A stretch of DNA of 64,000 nucleotides from Dermanyssus gallinae (Eukaryota; Arthropoda; Arachnida; Mesostigmata; Dermanyssidae), in NCBI GenBank assembly GCA_003439945.1, contig QVRM01003901.1, forward strand, positions 1 through 64,000, read 5' to 3'. Position 1 is the stretch's first letter. Each line of letters starts with the position of its first letter. The notes beneath the pieces are model-generated. The model was given only the letters and a program-made list of their open reading frames with translations, searched no databases and was not told the origin of the DNA. The position numbers were made by a program, and so were the translations under genes. This document shows, piece after piece, positions 55,820 to 64,000 of this stretch.

Positions 55820-58800
55820 TACGCTTACGTCGATCACGTTCATAAGATAGCACTAGATAAGAGACATTGATATCACCGCAATAGGCACAATTCACCGTTT
55901 AAATACTTTTGTCTTACTACTATAACTAACTTACAGTTGCCTACAAAGACGATTCGATTTGTAAGCAAATTTATTCCCTGTCTAGCGAATGATCGGTTTT
56001 TGGCTTTTTTATACATCAACCCGCATTAGTATTGTAGGTAGAGTTAGAGCTGTATCTGGCCACCATTTGTGCATGTCTCTAGCGAGTAGCATCAATTTCT
56101 ATTGTGACTGGTTTAAAGAGGTACCCTTTAGCTTACTTGTATTCAAAGTAGGCTATATATGACATTCGATTGTAAGAACCCAACGATTTTCATAAATACA
56201 TTTTGATATCGAGGCTTATATGTACATATATAAACGCAAATACACATTAAAACAAGACTTAAATGCAATTTCCTTATAACACCAAGTTTTAGCACATATG
56301 CGATTGAACTGCCCTTAGGCGATATTTAACCAAATTCTAAAGTGCTTAAAGTCGCCGCAATTCTTACCCGATATCTGAGTAGCCATCGTTAGTAACGTTG
56401 TGACGCCAAGTGAGACCCGCGCAGGAATCGATGTAGGGTCTAACCAGAAAGACACCCATGACACGACGACTAGCATGCAGCATGGAATGTAGATCTGGAT
56501 CAAGTAATACGAGAACTCACGTTTGAACACCAGGTCAACCTAAAATAAAGCAGAAAAAGTCAGTGGTATTTTTGTGTTTTTAGTATTCCTCTTATTTATG
56601 TTAATACTGGGTGTATATTGCATGTGAGTAAGGCTCAACTTTTCTTAACTAATACTCACATTAAGCTAAACCACTATCTAGCTGGCGCCGTTTTAGCGAA
56701 TACGCTGTGGTAGAGTGATGTCATAATGGAGACGACACCATATGTCGTGTACACGGGCATACCATATATGCGCTAAGCAACATTTGATAATGCTTGTAGT
56801 TGTTAAGAGTACGGGTGGATCTGCTAGACCGAAATGACAGAGCAATTTTACCCCTCTATTGCTGGCCCATTTATCACATAAATTGAGATGAAACTCAAAG
56901 GTCATTCAAAAGTTTGAGCGCACCTCTGCCTCCAACCACGAAAGCGGTGTGTAATTCAGTAGATATTTAGAAGCAGTGGCATATATGAAGTTCTGCAATA
57001 AGTTGCAGTAGTTTACTGAAAACAATTATAGCTAGTCAAATAAATATATTAGCGTAAAACGCAGTGATGAATCAGGCAAGCAACATTCAGCGCACCATTT
57101 GTTAAGATCGGTAGATTTGGATGGTCGGTTCATGTCTCGACCTACATATTGTCAGACTGTGATGAGCGCAGCTAAGACAATTACCAGCTACTTTGTAAAT
57201 AAAGATCAAACAAATTCTAATAAAATAAAATTCTTTCAAATACAATTCAAATTCAAATAAAATTCTAATAAATATAGTTTTTTGGCTGTTACGAAATGTT
57301 GACTGGTGATAGTGAGTATCCGTGCTACTGCGTGTGGGTCTTGGGTGGCTATATTCGCCGCTACAACGGAGTACCCAGGTGCGCGATTTCCCGCTTATTC
57401 TCTTTATGGGAGGTCAGCGATACTGAATCGGTTCCTTGCTGGTAGTGTGATGCGCCGGCGTAATACGTTTGGACTTCAGTCGTCGATTGGAAAAAATGGT
57501 CAGTGGCGTAGTTGCCATATATCACACTCGTAAAATCCTTCCCCGCCAATGCCTCACGGCACTGTACCACGCGTATGTACAGAGCCACCTAACATATGGC
57601 CTAGAGGTGTACGGTCTTTCTTATGCGTGTCATGTAACTCCGCTTCATCTGCTCCAAAAAAGGGCGCTTCGCCTCGTCTTAGGTCTCCCACAGCGCGCCT
57701 TAATAACAATAGAACAATATAATAAACTATCAGTGTTCCCGCTACCATACATAATTAAATTTACAATAATTTTCGTAATAAAACGGATTATTCTTGGTCA
57801 CCATCCCAACCTGGTTTGCCTTATAGAACAAGACCCCAAGACCCAAAACACACGAGGCTCGGCATTGCAGTTGCTTATTATCTCCTTGGCCACAAGTGTA
57901 TACTCAAGGTTTGCACTCTGTAATTGAGGTGCTACCTTGTGGAGCTAGTTGCCTAATGACATTAGAACACTTTTATCGCTTAGTCAATTAAAAACACTGC
58001 TAGAATTCACTATCTCACCTCTCTTGCGTCTGATTAAACCAGAACTATGGAAGCATGTACACAAATCCATAGATAAATAATTGCAATAACACGGGATACT
58101 ACGGTGATGTATACAATCTTAACTAACTTAAGACTAAACATATTGCATTAGCCATGTGATTATATGAAGTTGCAACACAAATGAGAAACTACAATTAAGA
58201 ATAAATAAAGGTCACATCATTGCTGTCATGAATGTGTGAAGGACGTTTTGTATTAAAATAACGTCTTACCACAAACTGTTACTGATGAGAAGATTGTGGT
58301 TCCAGCACTTATGTGAGTGGTTCGACTATGCCGCAAACCTACCAATACTCAGCCACAGATACGGTTGCATGGCAGGAACAAAATGTGGGCCACATTAAGT
58401 TATCAAAAGGGTGGTTACCCCTGCGGCCGTCTCGATACCATAAGTATGGCAATTGCATTTTTCATTGCTTGATCCAGGTCCTCTCAGGTGATGCTGTCCT
58501 AGCTTGCATCGGTTGCGCTTATGTTGGAGCTTTTGTTTCTACTGCTGGTGACATTTGCCAAGTTTTTATTCTTCGACAATGGGCTGCTACTCTCCTCGGT
58601 TTCTGGCCAACCTGACAATCCGCTATGTCGACTGCTTATCGCGAGGGCCCTTTGGTTTGTACCATTTAGTCGTCTGATTGTTTAGCCTTGGCCGAGCCGT
58701 GGTGCTAAACAGTTGCTACGGATGATGTACGCCGTCGTGTTGTTGATTGGCTTAGCCGATCTTACTGTATGTGCCGTCTGCTGCTCTGCTTTCGTCAGAC

Positions 58801-61800
58801 TTATGAAGACTGGGGTGCCTTTCTACAAATTCCCAGCATAGTGTTGCGCTGACCATTAACAATAAACTAATTTGTGATAATTGCTACGCTCGCTAAGACT
58901 AACAAACGTGGCAATCTTAACACGGAACACCCATGTGACCGTTCGTCAACACCACAATAGCAGTACTATGTAAAATCAGGTCCCGCCACTCCTATGTCCA
59001 CCCCTGACGAGCCCACTCTTTCTTTCTCTCTGCACGCTTAATGATGACTACGGATACGGTGTCCAAACGGCGCACTGCAAATACCCGTGTTCTCTCCTGA
59101 AGTACCGCTGAATACGTGAACCTGTACACCATTTACCTTTACAATTAGTCAAGAATGTCCACCTTCTATAAGCACGAATAGTCGCGGATCTATATTATTT
59201 GGACTTTGCTTGACATCAAAACAAAACGAGACTTATTCCAGACATTACATAACTTTCTACATATTTCCCCCATATTTCAAAACAGTCTTGAAACTGGCGC
59301 ATAGGCAGAGAAAAGAACTAAAAGTAAACTTTTCGGGCTGACGCTCAGCCAAGATTTAACGTCCACAGACTGCTTTTCGCATTGCTTTATAGACGGACCG
59401 CCATAAACACAAATGTGGAACGGCAACGCTCAAACCCGAACACCTATGCGTTTTCTCCGGTTGCAAGGCGCAGGCGAATGCACGACGCCACCGGGCTCAA
59501 TCAGAGAAGAGAACTATGAGTACTACAGCGACTAGTCATACTAGAAGGAGAAGCGGATTTTGAAACCATTACGCAGTTCAGAATCTCCAAGACCTTCTAG
59601 GCTGCGTAATCGCGTTTGGCAACTTATACTATGATAGACGCCACTCATGCTTACTTATTGTTTGAAAAATATTCCGCATGTGGCACTAAACCTGTTATTA
59701 TCATTAGCCCCTAGTCTTTGCTACCAAGTAGCTCGAAAGCGTGTTTTGCCGTAAAACGGGCATTTAGGCCTAAAATCATTAGTTTATGCGAGTTACCAAT
59801 AAACAAAATAATATATGCCAGAACGTAGGTATCCCCAAACACACAGAAGAAAAACAAATCTGGGCTCACTAGCTGCCAAACACATTTGCTAATAATACCA
59901 AGAACGTGAAAACAATCTTCCTTAAGGATGTAGGCTAAGCAATTATTGCATGCCAAATGATTTGTAACCTGTTTTTCTAGACAAAAAGTAACTAAACTCA
60001 GTATTGCCTGTTCCAGATATATAATACACCCGACGTGCTCCTCGCGCGTTAAACACGAATACACTGTCCGGCTAGCCGCCTACCAGAATTGTACAAAAAA
60101 GGCAAATAAGTGTCAAGCATCAGAATCGCTTGTGGAGAATGTTAAAATGATCAGAATGGAGGCACTAAACCACTAAAGAAGTGCCCTATCGCTCAAGTTC
60201 TTAGAAGGTAACATGAACAGCGTCAAATGCTGCGGAACGAGAAATTCTTTTGACTAAGTGTAACTTGAAGATAAGCGATGATTAATTGTACCATTATATT
60301 CCAGACGAATTAAAGTAAAAACAATTCCAAGAGTCTGTGGCTCCGAAAATGCCACCTTCGGACCCAAATGTGCATTCCCGCATTAAAATAGGAACTTCAA
60401 ATCACTTACATTTACATTTTGCACCACTACCGATTGGAATCTTTTTCCACATCCCTGCATAGGGAAATCTACCAATCACTACAGACACAGCGAAAATAAC
60501 GTCTCTGTCACATTTCGGAATAAAGCAGGCAATACAAATGTCTTATTTCTCTATTAAAAAACCCGATGTGTACAATATCTTCTATATATATAGCGCATAT
60601 AATACATTTTGGTGAACACCTTTTAGTAAGAAAATAGGAATCATAGAAACATTTAGAGCAATATCGTTTCACGTAGCGAACAAATAAAGGATAGTAAATA
60701 TACGAGAAATAGATATATTCGTTTGAGGAATGTTTATATACACAACTGATCAAGTAAAAATTGCAAAGAGCCGCATATTTGACATAAATAGGTATGTGAG
60801 TGCATATATGTCAAGTTTATCATCACATATGTTGTGTAGAAATAGTATGAAAATATATGCATATGGCTACTTACACACATTTGGACATATGCAATACTGG
60901 ATAAGTAAAAACTAGGAAGTTATGTCGCGAGCCTGGTTGCCTAGATCAGCGAAAGACGAAACTGGGGGACAGAATGCCGCGTGGTATCTATCGCAAGGTA
61001 GTTTTCAACGTCGGCAAACCCATGAGGCCGAGGGATCATGGAACTCGGGGTCGCGCACAGCACGTGGTGAAAACCATGGACGGCAAACTTAGTCACCACA
61101 TGGCGGTTATATCGGCTCGGCCTCTTCTATGTCTGGTTTTGCATTTCTCCGGTGCTGAAGATATCCGCATCGATTTCAGCAAACTTGCACTCCCACGTTT
61201 TGAAGACCCTCACGTAATAGGGAGATGCCAACAGGTAGAAGCGTCGTCTTAGGTCCTCGGCAATTAGGGGGGGTGTCCGTAAGAAGGTAGACAAGTCGGT
61301 TGCGGGCTAAGAGATGGAGGCCCAGGACCGCTTGAGGTACGTTGCCTTAAGATTATTTGGATGCTCGAGGTAGGCTGGGGTAAGATCGTTCCAGATTATT
61401 TCGATACCTTAGGTGGCCATTGGAGCAATCTTCTGATTGAACTTAGCCAAGTAAAACGATGTATGGAACACGGATGTTCTGTAAGGAGTGTGTGTTGAAA
61501 ATAATAATAAACTAAACGGAACTGGAAAGCCTCAATGACATTGGAATGAGCAACGGCTGCGGCTTTCTAACTGTGGTAATTGCTAACCTCTGATGTGCAG
61601 CATCGGTATACTCAGAGAGTAGAAAGGTAATGTGATAGCGCCGCAGGATTTTGCTGTAAAGTAATCTGGAGCTTTCACGTGTGCAGATTTTGGTGGTAGT
61701 AGCAAGTACTCAATTGAAAACCTTAGTCCATAGTACTCTCCTATGAAGATCTGGGCTGTCAGAGAGTGAAGCTTAAGAAGAGTGCGTTTAGTGGGTATGG

Positions 61801-62477
61801 GTCTCAACGGAGTAACATCCAACCGTTGGGGTCAAGTCCCACACTGCTTAAGAGAGAGAGAGACTCTTAGCGATAGGGCGTAACAGCATTTAATACCTCC
61901 TCCACAAAAAACATTAAAACTTTGAGCACTAAAGTTAGGGTGGCTGGGGGGTCGTGTGAACAGTAGTTGATCGTGGGTCAGTTGATCCAAAGCTTATGAA
62001 GAAACATGTGTTGAATGTAAGTGCATATATACATTTATAATTCACTAGGCTTTTTACCTTGAGGCAACTGTACTCTCCGGTGTTTGTCCTGCTGGTGCAG
62101 TAATCGGTATTGAACCTCTCAAGAGTAAAGCGCGGCAGATGAAGGTTCTTAGTCACCTGAACAGGGTCTCCCTCCTTCCATAGGAAGACTAAATCCTCGG
62201 TCGTGTAGCCGTCTGAAAATGCAGACAAATTACACCGGAAACACCAGTCTCGTGGTTATTAGGCCAAACGAAAGCAAGTAAATTTAAACTCATTCAGATG
62301 CAGTTCAGACGAAAGAAGCAAATAAATATAAACTCATTCGGATGCAGTTCAGACAAAAGAAGTAGCACTGATATAACTAGGAGTGATCACCTTGACAAAG
62401 TTAACGTATACTTTGAGAATTTCATGCATCAACTTGGATCGTAGTACCGCCATAGTGAACGCCGTGAATACCGTGAG

Positions 62478-62518
<41 letters not shown>

Positions 62519-62724
62519 AGTAAGTAAACGGCGATGCTTTGCAATTTAGCATGCCGAGAAAAAGCGACGAGTTTTGAAGTACCTACATATATATAGAATA
62601 CTTACACGAGGCCATAAGAATAGAGCAGATTTGTTTGTCGAGAGGATAAAATTTGAGGTTCATTGGACAGCTCAGCACCAACGAGATGCGGATACTGAAT
62701 AGGACGTCTCCGTTTGGGTAAATC
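48545..62724 (-). CDS. GluCl: Glutamate-gated chloride channel subunit, 3' eight exons
   Basis: Eight exons on the minus strand join in phase with GT-AG borders: 62724-62606, 62212-62058, 56539-56368, 55265-55111, 54208-54092, 53753-53637, 48996-48899 and 48623-48545 (stop). They encode about 317 residues: the end of the ligand-binding domain, with two disulfide signatures, then M1, M2 ([17 protein letters not shown]), M3, a short intracellular loop and M4. The sequence around M1-M3 is diagnostic of invertebrate GluCl within the cys-loop family; histamine and GABA channels differ in M2-M3. It forms pentameric chloride channels at neuronal and muscle membranes and is the target of avermectins. 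The signal peptide and first part of the ligand-binding domain must lie beyond 62724 and are not visible up to 64000. Confidence 0.93.
48899..48996 (-). CDS. GluCl: GluCl exon G: end of intracellular loop
   Basis: Encodes [19 protein letters not shown] then [13 protein letters not shown], a conserved block directly before M4. Donor gtatta. Confidence 0.92.
50235..50545 (-). pseudogene. Fragment of nested-LINE ORF1
   Basis: The minus strand matches ORF1 of the LINE at 25164-29062 over the part encoding QKGSAADGVGDLEV through VVLGDGEYAKCSKSEF, with indels and stops. It is an old, truncated insertion. Confidence 0.75.
51722..51748 (+). repeat. Mariner left inverted repeat (27 bp)
   Basis: Exact reverse complement of 52962-52988. 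Confidence 0.92.
51887..52915 (+). pseudogene. Mariner transposase with two premature stops
   Basis: One frame of 343 codons, the normal mariner length, from ATG 51887. It has two helix-turn-helix segments, then the DDD catalytic motifs: [16 protein letters not shown], and [13 protein letters not shown] with exactly 34 residues between the second and third Asp (D34D). TAA codons at 51956-51958 and 52613-52615, the latter directly before HD, inactivate it. No frameshifts. Confidence 0.92.
52962..52988 (-). repeat. Mariner right inverted repeat (27 bp)
   Basis: Exact reverse complement of 51722-51748, followed by the target TA. Confidence 0.92.
53637..53753 (-). CDS. GluCl: GluCl exon F: intracellular loop
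   Basis: 39 codons from [12 protein letters not shown] to QEIRQCE. The loop is poorly conserved, but the RQCE end and phase 0 at both sides match the next exon (VHM). The acceptor was chosen as the nearest tccag that keeps phase; another ag five to six bases upstream is possible. Confidence 0.75.
54092..54208 (-). CDS. GluCl: GluCl exon E: intracellular loop
   Basis: 39 codons, [15 protein letters not shown] to DHCDEAFAM, ending in the conserved FAM that closes this exon in other arthropod GluCl genes. Acceptor tatag, donor gtaagt. Confidence 0.85.
55111..55265 (-). CDS. GluCl: GluCl exon D: M2-M3 linker and M3
   Basis: Encodes [19 protein letters not shown] and [19 protein letters not shown]. 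The Gly in VWTGVC aligns with Ala288 of the human glycine receptor, the M3 position where glycine is associated with high ivermectin sensitivity. Donor gtttgt is less common than gtaagt. Confidence 0.95.
56368..56539 (-). CDS. GluCl: GluCl exon C: M1 and M2
   Basis: Encodes [20 protein letters not shown]1, and the pore-lining M2 with PAR at its cytoplasmic end, the anion-selectivity motif. The segment [11 protein letters not shown] differs from the insect form (about DQGAVPAR), which suggests a non-insect arthropod. Confidence 0.95.
57469..58230 (+). pseudogene. LINE RT C-terminal fragment, CR1/L2-like
   Basis: Reads [33 protein letters not shown] and [15 protein letters not shown], the post-RT region of CR1/L2-type LINEs. 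Decayed coding sequence continues to about 58080 and ends in an AT-rich tail (aataaataaagg). 5'-truncated relic inside an intron. Confidence 0.75.
60970..61860 (+). other. Possible R1-like 3' end relic, opposite orientation
   Basis: Near 61786-61855 the + strand reads tttagtgggtatggg and gtcaagtcccacact, the reverse complement of the 3' UTR boxes of the telomeric elements. An open stretch at 60974-61252 has no recognised similarity. No telomeric repeats or poly(A) accompany it. Confidence 0.35.
62058..62212 (-). CDS. GluCl: GluCl exon B: loop C region
   Basis: Encodes [17 protein letters not shown] to [10 protein letters not shown], including [14 protein letters not shown], the second disulfide typical of GluCl and glycine receptors near the agonist site. 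Donor gtaaaa. Confidence 0.92.
62606..62724 (-). CDS. GluCl: GluCl exon A: cys-loop 5' part
   Basis: Encodes [17 protein letters not shown] followed by [17 protein letters not shown], the 15-residue-spaced signature cys-loop. Acceptor ttctag and donor gtaagt. One leading base completes a codon from an unseen upstream exon. Confidence 0.92.
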
Positions 62725-63714
62725 CTAGAAAAGCACAACCATGATGCAACGTAAACATTTAGAGTTTGAGACAGTACACTAGCATCAAGTTACCATTATA
62801 TCTTTGACTTTTCTAGCAATTTAACTCGGCTTTTTGATAGATGCTTTTGGCCTTGCGTTATCCGACTGGCCATTAAACCCTATTTATATATTTCGAATGC
62901 GTGTCGTCAACCAAAAGCTTCAATTTCATTTATGTTTACATTTATTGAACAAACAAACTAACTACAAACTATTTCATCTTTTACAACATCTTTTAGATCG
63001 TTTAGAGTGTTGTTTTAAGTTCACGAGTACGTTCATGTATTACGAAAACTGCCAAACAGAGAAGGATCTCAACCGCCTTCCCTCTTTGATATGGCCAGCA
63101 CCCGTCTACACGAAGGTGTTGCCCCTAGGGGCTAGCATCCTGAAAAAGAGCCCCTTAGGAACCTGGCCGCCCGGGAAGACGACCCTTCAGACATTACCAC
63201 AGTGCGGAACATGGCCTGCCAGGCCCTGGGCATCGCCGGCGAGACCGGCCGCAGCACAGGGGTGGGCATGTCGCGCTAAATAATTGATTCGTGGGATGAC
63301 GGCGAGTTCACCAGAGCCCTGGTGACGATCTGGCTTCCCAAGGATTCAACGCTTCTCCAGGACAAGGATCTCCTAGACCAGACGCTGCTAAGTGCCAAGG
63401 CCCTTCTGGGTTCAAGGGACCGTGAACCAATACCTTGCCACATGACAAGTCAGGGTAAGCAGAGAGGAATTAACAAATTCCTCGAGTGCCTCCCCGGGCA
63501 CAAGGCCTGCACCTCACCATCACCCCCACGGCGCGCACGGAGGGGACAGAAAGCGGCTCAATCAGCACGACAACAACGTTCCTTCTAAAAAAGTAGGGAG
63601 GCAAGACCTACGTCGATATGATCAGGGAGCTGAGCTCCAAAGTGGAGCCCGAACCCACAGCGTACCATAGGGTAAACTGCGGAAAGGTCTATAAAGGACC
63701 TAGGTGTGTTAACG

Positions 63715-64000
63715 ACATCTAATTTAAACTATGCTCCTCACTTTAGAGTAGCAACGTCGGCTACGAAGCGAGTGAAGTGGATTATGCGTTCTTTTGTGAT
63801 CAAAGAACCCTCTTTGTATTTAAAACTATACAAACAATTTGTTCTCCCGATCTTAGTATACGCTTCACCTGTGTGGAATCTTGGTTATTCTCGTGATGAA
63901 AGAATACTGACCGGTGTTCATAAACAGTTGTTAAACGTGTTGCATATCTCAGTGACAATAGCGAAAACAATTTTTAATGCGACAATAATGTTAAAATGTT
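63715..64000 (+). pseudogene. LINE RT C-terminal fragment at window end
   Basis: Open frame TSNLNYAPHFRVATSATKRV then FVLPILVYASPVWNLGYS, the conserved block after the RT of CR1/Jockey-type LINEs. It runs towards the window edge. An adjoining stretch (63590-63660, KTYVDMIRELSSKVEPE) resembles ORF1 proteins, but the order ORF1-RT tail with nothing between implies deletion or two separate relics. Confidence 0.65.

Larger units (their letters stand above)
56540..62057 (-). other. GluCl intron B-C (5.5 kb)
   Basis: The largest visible intron. It contains a CR1/L2-like RT tail (57469-58230) and a probable R1-like 3' end (about 60970-61860). From 58.3 to 60.9 kb I see nothing recognisable. Confidence 0.7.

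Noticed and set aside
58313..58615. 100-codon + strand frame in the GluCl intron
   Set aside because: No similarity recognised on either strand; could be an old repeat but cannot be supported.
59711..60064. 117-codon minus-strand frame in the GluCl intron
   Set aside because: No motif, and it does not fit GluCl exon phases; treated as chance.

Overview
This is a eukaryotic, almost certainly arthropod, window. The evidence is TTAGG telomeric repeats (CCTAA on the + strand), several clades of non-LTR retrotransposon, a BEL/Pao LTR element, a mariner, and a spliced cys-loop channel gene that reads as a glutamate-gated chloride channel (GluCl). The channel's M2 region looks more like mite or tick sequence than insect, but I cannot name the species.

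Left part (1-43.3 kb) is almost entirely mobile DNA. A decayed LINE with a restriction-like endonuclease occupies 1-3321 on the + strand. From 3.3 to 43.3 kb there is a head-to-tail array of six R1-clade (TRAS/SART-like) non-LTR elements, called here A, B, D, C, E, F and G in order along the + strand (seven copies; A is cut at its left end). All lie on the minus strand. Each 3' poly(A) is followed on the minus strand by short TTAGG tracts, which separate it from the 5' end of the next element. This is the architecture of telomere-targeted retrotransposons. Copy B (13.06-19.29 kb) keeps two intact overlapping ORFs and may be a functional master. A is nearly identical to B but lost about 1.2 kb of ORF1 and carries a nested 6.7 kb BEL/Pao element (4748-11445) with 5-bp target duplications. 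C is interrupted by a full-length APE-type LINE in the opposite orientation (25164-29062) with a 15-bp target duplication. D, F and G are 5'-truncated; E belongs to a more distant subfamily.

The strand polarity of TTAGG points to a chromosome end on the left, with unique DNA on the right. From 43.3 to 48.5 kb I see only AT-rich DNA with a long (TA)n tract.

Right part (48.5-62.7 kb) holds the last eight exons of a GluCl subunit gene on the minus strand. All splice sites are GT-AG with consistent phases, and the exons cover the end of the ligand-binding domain, M1-M3, the intracellular loop and M4. The upstream exons lie beyond the right edge or are not recognisable. The introns contain transposon relics: a fragment of the same LINE family that interrupts C, a second restriction-endonuclease LINE relic split by a cecropia-like mariner with perfect inverted repeats, a CR1/L2-like RT tail, and a probable R1-like 3' end. 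LINE fragments also fill the right edge (63.1-64.0 kb).

Nothing here is prokaryotic: no operons, CRISPR or rRNA. The most unusual content is the telomeric retrotransposon array, its junction details, conserved untranslated regions, and the single-frame ORF1-UGA-ORF2 design of the LINE nested in copy C.
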